The position numbers and the translations under genes were made by a program. Source: Alphaproteobacteria bacterium (GTDB lineage Bacteria; Pseudomonadota; Alphaproteobacteria; MPNO01; UBA830). From it: a DNA stretch of 60,487 nt. Shown here piece by piece: positions 28,097-36,883 of this stretch (positions are counted from its first letter, which is position 1; each line of letters opens with the position of its first letter). The stretch covers positions 1 to 60,487 of the forward strand of contig JAJEBT010000088.1 in the NCBI GenBank assembly GCA_022822405.1, given 5' to 3'. The notes under the pieces are model-generated. The model searched no databases and was not told the origin of the DNA. It saw nothing but the letters and a program-made list of their open reading frames with translations.

Positions 28097-29728
28097 TCAG
28101 GGCCGTTCCGCGAAGGGCTTGCCGAATTCGGCCTCGAAGTCGGCCTCGTCCCAGAACCCGATCAGTATGCCGGGCGGCTCCTTCCCCGTCATGTTCTCTA
28201 TCCTCTCGGGCTCGAGCACTATCCTGCAGTGGTGACGCCGCGCCCAGGCGAAGATTGCTTCATGCAGTCTTGCCCGGACCTCCGCATGCTCCGGTTCGGG
28301 GCTGGCGCCGAGATCCTCGAGCTCGTCGGGGTCGGTCTCGAGATCGAAGAGCATGGGGCGGAAGCCTTCCGCGTGGATGTACTTCCAGCGCGCGTCGCGG
28401 ATCATGATCAGCCGGGCGTCCTCCTGCGCATTCCCGATCAGCAGCCGCGCTTCCCGGGTGGCGTAGTCGTATTCGGAGATTGCGTAGCGCCGCCAGGCCT
28501 CGGGCGCGTCCGGCGCGTGCAGGAGCGGATCGAGGGTGCGGCCTTCCATGATGTGCGGCAGTTCGGGGCCTCCGAAGTAGTTGAGGAAGGTCGGCGCCAG
28601 GTCGATGCATTCGACCAGTTCGTCGCGCACCTGGCCGCGGGTCGCGTCGGCTTCGGGGCGCGGGTCGTAGACGATCAGCGGGACCTTGACCGACGGGTCG
28701 TGGAACAGGTCCTTCTCCCCCATCCAGTGGTCGCCCAGATAGTCGCCGTGGTCGGACGTGAACACGATCATCGTGTTCTCCATCAGTCCGCGCCCCTCCA
28801 TCCACGACAGCAGCCGTCCCATCTGGTCGTCGATCTGCTTCACGAGTCCCATATAGGCCGGGATGATGCGCTCTCGCACCTCGTCGCGGGAAACGGTGCG
28901 GCAGATCCGCGACTCGATGTAGGCGCGGAAGACCGGATGGTCGGTCTCGCGCTCCGCGCCGGAACGGACCGCGGGCAGCATGTGCTCGGTCCCGTACATG
29001 GCGTGGTACGGCGCCGGCACGATGTAGGGCCAGTGCGGCTTGATGTAGGACAGGTGGCAGAGCCAGGGCGCGTCGCCGGCCTGTTCCATGAAGTCGATCG
29101 CGCGCCCGGTCATGTAGGGGGTTTCCGAGAGTTCCTCGGGGACGTTGGCTGGCAGGTTCGCGTATTTCATGAGCCAACCCGATCGCAGCGCGCCGTCCTC
29201 CGCCACGCCCGCGTTGGCGCGTTCCTCCCAGGGATTCGTCGCATTCACCCCTTGTTCCCGGAGAAAGTCGTTGTAGTTGGGGGCGGGGTATATGGAACCG
29301 TACGGGTGCAGCCCGTCGTCGCGCTCGAACGGATCGAACCCGCATTCGGACAGCTGGACGCCGATCTCCGACCCGGGGTCTATGCCGAGCCATTCCATGC
29401 CCCTCGTGTCCGGGACCATGTGGGTCTTGCCAACGATCACCGGAGAGACGCCGATCCTGCGGAGATGGTCGCCGAGCGTCGGCTCGCCGACGCGCAGCGG
29501 GAAGCCGTTCCACGTCGCGCCGTGCGAGCGGCAGTAGCGCCCGGTATAGGAGGACATCCTCGAGGGGCCGCAGAATGGCGACTGCACGTAGGCGTTGGTG
29601 AACCGCACGCCGCGCTCGGCGAGACGGTCGAGGTTCGGTGTGTGGAGATGCGGATGGCCGTAGCAGGAGAGGTAATCCCAGCGCAGCTGGTCGGCCATGA
29701 TCCAGAGAACGTTTCCGGGTCGGTCCAT
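28097..29728 (-). CDS. Sulfatase / phosphonate monoester hydrolase-type enzyme
   Basis: A 543-residue member of the alkaline phosphatase superfamily. The N-terminal metal site is NVLWIMADQLRWDYLSCYG. The formylglycine sulfatase signature is FCGPSRMSSYTGRY, with Cys as the modified residue. The second metal site is FTSDHGDYLGDHW. It resembles phosphonate monoester hydrolases and arylsulfatases; the substrate cannot be fixed. No formylglycine-generating enzyme is in the window. Its 5' end faces the 739-bp region upstream of the RiPP precursor. There is no signal peptide, so it probably acts in the cytoplasm. Confidence 0.88.
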   Translation of the reverse strand: MDRPGNVLWIMADQLRWDYLSCYGHPHLHTPNLDRLAERGVRFTNAYVQSPFCGPSRMSSYTGRYCRSHGATWNGFPLRVGEPTLGDHLRRIGVSPVIVGKTHMVPDTRGMEWLGIDPGSEIGVQLSECGFDPFERDDGLHPYGSIYPAPNYNDFLREQGVNATNPWEERANAGVAEDGALRSGWLMKYANLPANVPEELSETPYMTGRAIDFMEQAGDAPWLCHLSYIKPHWPYIVPAPYHAMYGTEHMLPAVRSGAERETDHPVFRAYIESRICRTVSRDEVRERIIPAYMGLVKQIDDQMGRLLSWMEGRGLMENTMIVFTSDHGDYLGDHWMGEKDLFHDPSVKVPLIVYDPRPEADATRGQVRDELVECIDLAPTFLNYFGGPELPHIMEGRTLDPLLHAPDAPEAWRRYAISEYDYATREARLLIGNAQEDARLIMIRDARWKYIHAEGFRPMLFDLETDPDELEDLGASPEPEHAEVRARLHEAIFAWARRHHCRIVLEPERIENMTGKEPPGILIGFWDEADFEAEFGKPFAERP

Positions 29729-30467
29729 GTTCCTTGGTCTCCTGTCGACGCTATCCGGGCCGGTCCGCCATCCGGTTCGCCGGCTTCAGCCGGGCCTCGC
29801 GATCGTCCTGTCGTCGAACGGTAACGCGTCGACCGCTCAGGGGCCTGCCGTATGCCGTAATGTTCCGGCGTCGCGCAAACCCTCTTCCGGTCCTGCCGGA
29901 TTCGGCTTTCGGCCCTGACTTTACAGCGCTGCGGGCCGGGGTCGATCGCGCCTGTCCTTTACAGCCGGTCCCGCGGAGGATGTCAATACGGGTGCGGTGG
30001 CGGGTGCGGTGGCGGCGGGTTTCATGGCGCCGCTCCGCTCCCGGCCGACCTGAAGCTCCTCCCGGATGCGCCCGATCGCGCTTCGCTCGCCGCTGCAACG
30101 GAAAAACCGGCCGTCAATGGCGGCCGGCAGTGCAGCTGCGCACTTTGCTGCGCAGTCAGGCACGGCGCTCAAGCCGCTGATCACATTCTCTCCGCGAACA
30201 CAGGGCCGTATTGCCTCGTGAAGAGGAGAGAGGGTGTACAGGATTCCAGGATTGCTACGCTGGGGAGCGTTTCGTGAATGAAGGGGAGTTGAGCAGTCGC
30301 TTCGGGCGGTCATGAAAAAAGCTGGGAAACCCTTGATATTGGCTTTGCAATTCCCATCTTGTTGTTCGAAAGGCTGGTTTGCTCCCGCTTTCGGGCGGAA
30401 AATCTGTGAGGTTTGCGCCGGCCTGCGCGTTGGCGTGGTCCGTCGCGCAGACACAAGGAGGAATGCT
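29729..30467. promoter_or_regulatory. 739-bp divergent intergenic region upstream of the RiPP precursor
   Basis: This separates the minus-strand hydrolase from the plus-strand precursor and holds no convincing gene. Two stem-loops lie back to back: CCGGCCG/CGGCCGG with a 7-nt loop (30107-30127) and CTGCGCA/TGCGCAG with a 6-nt loop (30136-30155). The 160 bp before the precursor are less GC-rich, but I found no strong -35/-10 pair. An open frame in phase with the precursor starts at 30312, but it lacks the leader signature. Confidence 0.5.
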
Positions 30468-30719
30468 ATGAGAAGTGGCGATGAAATGTTGCAGCAGATT
30501 GTCGAGAAGTCCGCTCTGGATGCGGATTTCAGGCAGCAGCTTCTGGCAGATCCGAAAGCTACCATCAGCGAGGAATTGGGCATCACAATTCCCGATTCGA
30601 TGAACATCAAGGTCCATGAGAGCGACATGCAGACGGTACATCTTGCGTTGCCGCCGGATCCGAACATCACCGAGGAGCAGCTCGAGGCCATCTCGGCCGG
30701 TCTTTGCTGCTGCTGGTAA
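30468..30719 (+). CDS. NHLP-type RiPP precursor peptide with LCCCW core
   Basis: An 83-residue precursor of the nitrile hydratase-like leader peptide (NHLP) family. The leader shows the family pattern in order: DADFRQQLLADPKATI (about 18-33), EELGITIPDSMNIKVHES (about 36-53), VHLALPPDP and then EEQLEAISAG. The cleavage-type AG is followed by a five-residue core, Leu-Cys-Cys-Cys-Trp, and a TAA stop. The ATG at 30468 has a perfect AAGGAGG ribosome binding site six bases upstream, which decides the start. Three adjacent Cys residues suit the YcaO cyclodehydratase downstream, and the terminal Trp suits the cluster halogenase; both matches are inference. The gene is convergent with the modification genes. 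Confidence 0.9.
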   Translation: MRSGDEMLQQIVEKSALDADFRQQLLADPKATISEELGITIPDSMNIKVHESDMQTVHLALPPDPNITEEQLEAISAGLCCCW

Positions 30720-30724
30720 GGCCG

Positions 30725-30796
30725 TCGGCCGGCGGGTAGCCGGCCGAATCCGCAATTTCGCGACCGGCCGCGGTCAAGCCCCGCCGATGGCGGGGC
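30725..30796. terminator. Two hairpins after the precursor gene
   Basis: TCGGCCGGC/GCCGGCCGA with a GGGTA loop occupies 30725-30747, six bases after the precursor stop. GCCCCGCC/GGCGGGGC with a GAT loop occupies 30778-30796. Neither has a T tract. They lie between convergent genes and may act as bidirectional or processing structures. The rest of the gap to 30938 shows nothing else. Confidence 0.5.
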
Positions 30797-30938
30797 CTGT
30801 CTGCGGCCGGAGCCGTTTGGGCAAGGCGCCGGGCAGCCGAACCGGGCGTGTCGGCGTGCAGGGAACACAGGCCCGGGATGCGCCTTGGGTGGTCGGTACC
30901 GTTCCCGGCGGTGGCGGGCGCGCGGTTCGAGGCCGATG

Positions 30939-32057
30939 TCAGGGGGAGACCGCTCCCGAAAGGACCATGAACACATAGGCGTTGACCTTTCGGAGCCGGT
31001 TTCCGGATATGACCAGTTTTATGTGGTGAATGCCGCGCAGCAGCACGTAGCGTCCCGACTTCGCAAAAAGCGTTGTCGGTTTCGAAACCCAGCCGGCAAG
31101 CTCCGCAAGCTTCTCCGGAACTACAAGGTCCTCATGGCTCAGGGCATCCAGGAACGGATCCCAGTCGGTCAGGCCGTCGAGCCAGTAACGTGAATCCTTC
31201 GTATATCTCTGCTTGACGATGAGCGTCAGGCCGAGCGTCGGACCGACGCCCTCGTCCTGCACGTCGATATTCGCCCCGGTCCTGACAATGTTCACGCGTT
31301 CCCTGAAACGCGCAATCACGGATTCGACGGCCGGGATCTGACCCGGCCAGCCCGTGTCTTCAAGATAGGAACATATTTCCTGCTGCGATTTGAAGCCCAT
31401 GACGGCGAGGCGGATTGCCCGCGAACGAGACGGGAACACACCGAATGAATCCATGCGCGTATCTCCCGGCTGCGCCAGGTAGACCCGTTCGAGGCTCTCG
31501 CGCTGGGCGCTGCTCATCTCCCAGCCCAGGCAGGAAACGAGCGCGTCGACCACCAGACCGACATCCGCCACCTGGCCGCGGGCGCCGAGAATAGGGCGCT
31601 CGCCGGGTCTGAGAAACAGTCCCGGAACCGAACATCCGCCCTCCGGCGCCGAGCCGATGTCATATTCCAGCATCAGCTTGCGGCCGACAATGTCGCGCAG
31701 GGGCGAGATTTCGGTATCCATCTGTCCGAACAGCTGCGTGACCGCTTCCGCGGTCTCATCCGTCCTGTCGGTTCGGGCGCGCTCCCGGAAAAACGCCGCC
31801 GTTGGGGTTCCGCTCGCCAGGGAGGCGCCGAAATCCGCCCGCGGATCGCGTGCATGCAGCGGCAGTTCGAAGCCGAAGGGAAGAGCGCCCATCGTGATCG
31901 GAAGTCTCCCGGCGCATTCGAGTACGCGCTCCCATTCCGGATCTCCGATGAGAATCGGCGAAATCCTGCTTCGGAAGTGCGCGAGCAGGTCACCCATGGT
32001 GCCGCCCTCCTCGGCGAGGCGGTCCTGGGTGAGCGCGACTGCTTCGTCAATGTCCAT
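30939..32057 (-). CDS. Conserved RiPP-cluster protein of unknown function
   Basis: A 372-residue soluble protein without signal peptide or membrane segment. It is not an enzyme class I can name. Distinct blocks are LPFGFELPLHARDPRADFG (about 59-77), VGRKLMLEYDIGS (about 123-135), DSFGVFPSRSRAIRLAVMGF, and the C-terminal RGIHHIKLVISGN with AYVFMVLSG. It has a strong GAGGAGGTGA ribosome binding site and lies 9 bp downstream of the cyclodehydratase gene, so it is the last gene of the modification operon. It has no flavin-nitroreductase features, so it is not obviously the missing azoline dehydrogenase. Confidence 0.7.
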   Translation of the reverse strand: MDIDEAVALTQDRLAEEGGTMGDLLAHFRSRISPILIGDPEWERVLECAGRLPITMGALPFGFELPLHARDPRADFGASLASGTPTAAFFRERARTDRTDETAEAVTQLFGQMDTEISPLRDIVGRKLMLEYDIGSAPEGGCSVPGLFLRPGERPILGARGQVADVGLVVDALVSCLGWEMSSAQRESLERVYLAQPGDTRMDSFGVFPSRSRAIRLAVMGFKSQQEICSYLEDTGWPGQIPAVESVIARFRERVNIVRTGANIDVQDEGVGPTLGLTLIVKQRYTKDSRYWLDGLTDWDPFLDALSHEDLVVPEKLAELAGWVSKPTTLFAKSGRYVLLRGIHHIKLVISGNRLRKVNAYVFMVLSGAVSP

Positions 32058-32066
32058 GTCACCTCC

Positions 32067-34421
32067 TCACGCGATTACCGGCGTGGGGTTCAGGTCGCTT
32101 TCGGCAAGGGGTGCCTTGCGCGAGCCCATGCTCACAGGCACATCGTACAGGCGCCCGGGCGCGAACCTCGCCCAGAAATGGCGCATGCCCGGCACGATGA
32201 CCCGCGCCACGGGCATGCCGATGTCGGGGCGGGTCTGATCCAGCACCAGGAACTCCATGCCCCGATCTTCGACGAGCGCGCGGCAACGCTCCACATCTTC
32301 ACGCGTGTCCGCCGATTCGATCGCCGGATAGTGCGAGGCCCCGCGAGGAGGCCTGTCGGGCGCGGGCGCCAGCCAGGGACAGTCGGCGAGCCGGGCGGTC
32401 TTCCACCACCAAAGTGCCAGCGGGTCATCGATCATGGGCCGGCCGTCGCCCGTCCCCGGACGCGGCAGCCAAGTCAGGCACTGGTTCAATTCGCAGATCG
32501 CGCGCAGCGCCGCTATGCGCGGGTCGGCGTGGGCGCCGGCGCCGTAAATGATGTCCTCGGTCCGGGCGTCGGGTCTGCGCGAGAGCGCAACGAACGTGGG
32601 AATGCCGATATCGGAGGTGACGTCGAGCATCCACAGGTCCCGCTCGTAGCCGGCGTAATGGTCCGGAGCAGATGCGAGGTACTCGTCGTCGAAGCTGCAG
32701 AGATCGACTGCCGGCACCCGCAGCCGGTTATACCACCAGATGGCGAACGCATCGCGCTCGGCCAGCTCATAGAAGCCCTGCAGGATGGCTTCCTCCAGGG
32801 TGTTGCCCGCGGCGCAGCCGTTGGAGTCGGCGATCAGGTCCGCAGGGCCGCGCTGTTCGGCCGGCATGCTGTAGAGCATCGACGTCGGCAGATAGCGGTG
32901 GCGCTGCTGCGTGAGCGACCAGACCGGCGTCCAGTCGATTTCGGCGCCGGGGTCGAGACGCGAGGGGACGACATTGTACGGATGGCCCTTCGCATTAATG
33001 CTCCTCGCGTTGTCGAGCTGGTGGTCGCTGAACAGTTGCGCATCGTTCGGATGGATTGCCTCGTCTTCCCCGGCGAACTCGGCGAAACGCCTGGGGACAC
33101 GGATCTCGTCTCCATGACATGCACCCGAATACCGCTCAACCGCCTCGCAGAGGGCGCTGACCCTGGATTGCTCCCGTGTGCTGCCCTTGCCGGCGCTCTT
33201 GCTGCGCAGGCTGCGCCTGAGTGAACTCAGGCTCCGGCTTCTCATACCGAGATTGCTTCCGGCCCAATAGACATGCAGCCACGAATCGGCCTCGTCGGTG
33301 GTGCGCGAGAGCCAGGTCACGACACCGCTGATCGGGCTCACCAGGTGGCGGTATTTCGCCAGGGTGGCTTCTGGCGCCACCGTCCGTGCGCCGCCGCTGT
33401 TCAGATGGGTCTTGGGGCTCGCCTTCAGACGCAGCGGAACCGGCGGCCGGTCCGGCCGGTGCAACGCTTCGTCGCCGCAGGCCGGGCACTGCGGCCGGCG
33501 CATTACCCGGTGCTGAGAACTTGCAAACGTGCCCACATTCATCGCGATCGCATGTTCGTGAATCGGGGCCACCTCATCCAGCACAAGCCATTTGACGATC
33601 TCCGCCGCGATCAGCCCGTACAACGCGTCCAGCACCGGCGGTTGAGCCGCGAACGGCTTGAAGGCGGCTTCTTCGCCGGCAGCGTTGCGCAGAAAATTGT
33701 GGACTTCCTGATGGCTGCGCATGCGGTAGGCCAGGCAGTCCCAGCAGGGTCCCCGCTTGTCGGCGGGAAAGACGGGGCCGAACAGCGCCTCCATGCCGCG
33801 CGGCCGCACCAGCATCCACGGCGCCCCCGCCTCGAGCTGGTGTCGATTCACGTCCGCGAGGCGCGCTTCGAGATAGTCGTCGCAGACGATAACGGTGAGT
33901 TCGGGATCGCCGGTCCCCAGGCGGGCTCCGCATTCTTCGACGTGCCGGACCAGCCGGCCGTCGTCACCTTCGAACGCGATGCGCGTTTCCGCCAGCCGTT
34001 GTTCGACCCAGCGTGGCGACGCCCCAAGCGACGACCAGTAGGCCGCCCGGGACCGGTCCATGCCATGATCGGCAGAGACGACATAGCCCCTGGCGGAGAG
34101 CGAAACGATGGCCGCAAGAACATCGGTGGTGGCATGGGCGCCCTCAAGGGCCGCGGCAATCTCGTCCGGCGGGCGCCGACCGTCGAGCAGCGGCAGCAGA
34201 TCGCAATGCAGCCTGCCGTGCAGCAGGGTGTTGAACGACTCGGAAACCAGCAGCGTCTGCTGTTCGCCGATATCGTGGAACTTCAGGTGCGGGGCAAGCG
34301 CGGGAAGCCCGACGAGTCCCCGGTCTCCAGGAGTCGTTCTGGCCAATATTCCGCGCCGGGGACCCGTGTCGTCCTGCGGCGGAGTCCCGGATTTCCGCGC
34401 CGGATCGGCCGGCTTGTTCAT
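32067..34421 (-). CDS. Fused RRE/E1-like/YcaO azoline-forming cyclodehydratase
   Basis: A 784-residue TOMM cyclodehydratase that would convert Cys (or Ser/Thr) residues of the precursor to azolines with ATP. Residues 40-118 form a PqqD-like leader-recognition (RRE) domain (SFNTLLHG, LLPLLDGRRPPDEI, LSARGYVV). Residues 125-320 are E1-like with two CxxC zinc pairs (CWDC at 226-229, CPAC at 312-315). Residues 350-784 are the YcaO domain, with ATP-site segments SAGKG (409-413), ALCEAVERYS and NTLEEAILQGFYELAERDA. The C-terminus ends NPTPVIA rather than the classic PxPxP. The ATG at 34421 overlaps the hydroxylase stop (ATGA). No SagB-type dehydrogenase lies in the cluster. Confidence 0.92.
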   Translation of the reverse strand: MNKPADPARKSGTPPQDDTGPRRGILARTTPGDRGLVGLPALAPHLKFHDIGEQQTLLVSESFNTLLHGRLHCDLLPLLDGRRPPDEIAAALEGAHATTDVLAAIVSLSARGYVVSADHGMDRSRAAYWSSLGASPRWVEQRLAETRIAFEGDDGRLVRHVEECGARLGTGDPELTVIVCDDYLEARLADVNRHQLEAGAPWMLVRPRGMEALFGPVFPADKRGPCWDCLAYRMRSHQEVHNFLRNAAGEEAAFKPFAAQPPVLDALYGLIAAEIVKWLVLDEVAPIHEHAIAMNVGTFASSQHRVMRRPQCPACGDEALHRPDRPPVPLRLKASPKTHLNSGGARTVAPEATLAKYRHLVSPISGVVTWLSRTTDEADSWLHVYWAGSNLGMRSRSLSSLRRSLRSKSAGKGSTREQSRVSALCEAVERYSGACHGDEIRVPRRFAEFAGEDEAIHPNDAQLFSDHQLDNARSINAKGHPYNVVPSRLDPGAEIDWTPVWSLTQQRHRYLPTSMLYSMPAEQRGPADLIADSNGCAAGNTLEEAILQGFYELAERDAFAIWWYNRLRVPAVDLCSFDDEYLASAPDHYAGYERDLWMLDVTSDIGIPTFVALSRRPDARTEDIIYGAGAHADPRIAALRAICELNQCLTWLPRPGTGDGRPMIDDPLALWWWKTARLADCPWLAPAPDRPPRGASHYPAIESADTREDVERCRALVEDRGMEFLVLDQTRPDIGMPVARVIVPGMRHFWARFAPGRLYDVPVSMGSRKAPLAESDLNPTPVIA

Positions 34422-36814
34422 GCCCGCGAAAGAAGCGCGTCGATCTGCGCGGCGGCGCGGGGCGCGGCTTCGGCAACCGCCGAGTTCAATGCATCGAAAT
34501 CCTCGTATCCGCAAGCGTTCGCGACGAGGAGCCGGGCCTTCGGTTTTGCCGCCGCCGCGTCAAATCCATCCTCTCCGATGAGGCGCGTGATGCCCTGCAG
34601 ATCCCGCCACATCGCCGCAGCCCGGGCCAGTGGCTCGGCGTCGGCAGCCTTGAACACCGCTGCGGCGGTTGGAGCCGGATCGTCGAGGTCCGTTCCGCCA
34701 TCTGTCAATTGCAGGAAGCGCGCGGCTCTCTCGACATCGTCCAGCCCGCCGCGCATGTGGGCGTATGCCGACACGCCCGTTTCGGCGGGGTGTTCCGGAG
34801 TTTCGCGCAGCCGGGCGGCGAGGGATTCGTTCGCGCCCCGTTCGGCCAGGACTTCACGACGCGCCTCGCCGAAGCGGCGGCCGGTTTCGGAATCGCCGCA
34901 CTCGAACACGCAGCGCGCCCTGGTGAGGACGGAAATCCCGTCGGAAGCGGAATTCCTGCAATCCTCGGACAGCCCGGAAAGCGGCAGCGCCCGGAGGGCA
35001 TTCGGGCCGGGCGGGATCGGGGAGAACAACAGGCTGTCCCGCGCGAGGTCGGCCAGCATGTCCCGGAAACGCCGGCACAGACGCTCATTTTCGCCAACCC
35101 GCTCGCCGTCATGGACAAACACCATGTCGATTGCAACGCCGGGATAGGCTTCCCGGCTGGCGAGATCGCCCAGCAATATGGCGGCGATCCCGCCTGCGCG
35201 CAGCGGTCCGTCCCGCTCGACGGAATCCTCGACCACGGCGGCCAGCACCGTCGAAATCGACGCTTCGGCGAGATTGGACAGCGCGGTCTTCGCCTCGGCC
35301 GGCGACAGGTTTCCGCGCACGACATGCATCCCGATCTGAAAGGCCTTGTCATTCGACCAGTTTCGCACGATTTCCGCGCTGTCCCTTGCATGCGCCGTCG
35401 GCAATTCGGCGATCTGATCCTTCATTTCCTGAACGTCCATTTCGTGCGTCCAGTAGAGCCTCGCAAGTCCGCGCCGCGCGATGTTCTCGTATTCCTCGTC
35501 CGGCCCGAAGCCTTTCGGCAGGTCGAGATCGGTGAATTCCCGGTCATCCAGGTTGTCAAGAAGCTCTGAATTCCGCTCGATCCATCTGGCGAGCCGCGGG
35601 GCGGCACCGAAGATCTCGATTATGGCCTCGAAGTTGTCGGGTCGCGTTGCGGAAATCGGGCTGTCGTAGGCGCTCCAGTCCTCTATTTCCGGATAGAAAT
35701 GCTTGCGCCATTGATCCACCAGCGGGTCCATCTTCTCGAACCAGCGCTTCGGCCGCAGCACGATGTTCATCATGTCGGCGTAGGTTCCCGGCAGTTCCGG
35801 CGATTCGTCGGGGCTGTAAGCCTGGAGCAGCGGATAGTGCCGGGATGCCGTCGCATGATGGTCGGCGTGGCGCTGCATGTTGAAGAACATCCAGTTGCTG
35901 AACTTCCAGTCGGCGCTCCAGGAATGGCGTGGCATCGCCTTTTCCCAGCGGCCGTTCGGCAGCCGGATCCGGTGCAGGCCATAGTGTTGAAAGTAGTTGC
36001 TGATCTTCATCGAAAAGACGCAGCACAGGCCGAGGAAGGCAAAGACCGGAACCGCCCAGATCCCGCCCATCCAGAACACCAGCCCGTACCAGAACGCGAC
36101 AGCTATGCCGTAGCGCCAGAACGGGTTGCTGTAATGCCACAGGGGCTGACGGCGCCGCGCCAGACGTTCGCCTGCGACTTTCCAGGAATTGGTGAGGTTG
36201 CTTGCAATTTCCTTGGGGAAATATTTCCAGAAACTCTCTCCCTTCGGAGCGGAGCCCGCATCGTGCGGTGTGCCGACCCTGGCATGGTGGATATAGACGT
36301 GCTCGGTGGCGTATTGCGGGTAGGAGGCGGAGGCCAGCAGAAATTCGCCGAGCCGGCTTTCCCAGGCGGAGCGGCGATGAATCAGTTCGTGGCCGACCAC
36401 GAACACAGCCTGCGCCTCCATGGTCAAGATGATTGCCAGGAGCGCGTCTTCCCAGATTGCGAACTGATCCGCGACAAGGATTTGCCACATGCCGAAAACG
36501 AGCGTCGGCGGCCACAGGAGCGCCCAGATCCAGACCGGTAGATTGTGCCAGAGCAGGCGGCGTTCCGGCGATTTCGCCGGATCCATGTTGCGGCCGTCGA
36601 GACCCAGCTTCCGGTCGAGCAGCCCCGAGAGACTCATGAAGAGAAACGCCGGCAACAACCACCAGCCGCCATAGATCGCGGCGAGGACGATCAGCGGAAA
36701 AATGGCCAATGGCAGATAATGCGGAAGGGCGTTGAGGATCGACGGCTCGATGTACCGTGTGATGTCGGCCTCGCCCGGGCCCGAGTCACCGCCTGCGGCT
36801 GCATCTTGCGGCAT
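34418..36814 (-). CDS. AlkB-type di-iron hydroxylase fused to a degenerate GlnE-like region
   Basis: A 798-residue fusion. Residues 20-390 are a membrane-bound alkane-monooxygenase (AlkB) domain with all His boxes: HELIHR (142-147), EHVYIHH (171-177), NYFQHYGLHR (273-282) and NMQRHADHH (312-320), plus several membrane helices. Residues 450-798 align with the adenylyltransferase half of GlnE. The core LLGDLASREAYPG is followed by VAIDMVFVHD (560-569), where the first catalytic Asp of the GlnE SDxD pattern is Ala561 and the second is Asp563. RGGLDDVE (688-695) matches the GlnE helical domain. It is thus probably inactive as a nucleotidyltransferase. It is coupled to the YcaO gene by a 4-bp overlap. 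The hydroxylated substrate is unknown. Confidence 0.85.
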   Translation of the reverse strand: MPQDAAAGGDSGPGEADITRYIEPSILNALPHYLPLAIFPLIVLAAIYGGWWLLPAFLFMSLSGLLDRKLGLDGRNMDPAKSPERRLLWHNLPVWIWALLWPPTLVFGMWQILVADQFAIWEDALLAIILTMEAQAVFVVGHELIHRRSAWESRLGEFLLASASYPQYATEHVYIHHARVGTPHDAGSAPKGESFWKYFPKEIASNLTNSWKVAGERLARRRQPLWHYSNPFWRYGIAVAFWYGLVFWMGGIWAVPVFAFLGLCCVFSMKISNYFQHYGLHRIRLPNGRWEKAMPRHSWSADWKFSNWMFFNMQRHADHHATASRHYPLLQAYSPDESPELPGTYADMMNIVLRPKRWFEKMDPLVDQWRKHFYPEIEDWSAYDSPISATRPDNFEAIIEIFGAAPRLARWIERNSELLDNLDDREFTDLDLPKGFGPDEEYENIARRGLARLYWTHEMDVQEMKDQIAELPTAHARDSAEIVRNWSNDKAFQIGMHVVRGNLSPAEAKTALSNLAEASISTVLAAVVEDSVERDGPLRAGGIAAILLGDLASREAYPGVAIDMVFVHDGERVGENERLCRRFRDMLADLARDSLLFSPIPPGPNALRALPLSGLSEDCRNSASDGISVLTRARCVFECGDSETGRRFGEARREVLAERGANESLAARLRETPEHPAETGVSAYAHMRGGLDDVERAARFLQLTDGGTDLDDPAPTAAAVFKAADAEPLARAAAMWRDLQGITRLIGEDGFDAAAAKPKARLLVANACGYEDFDALNSAVAEAAPRAAAQIDALLSRA

Positions 36815-36883
36815 GGCAGCTTCCCTACCGCTCCCTTACGCCTCGGTTCAGCTTACCGGCGGACAGCATAGCCTGCAAGTCCT

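Noticed and set aside
30312..30467. In-frame upstream extension of the precursor (MKKAGKPL...)
   Set aside because: The leader signature begins only after the ATG at 30468, which has a perfect ribosome binding site.
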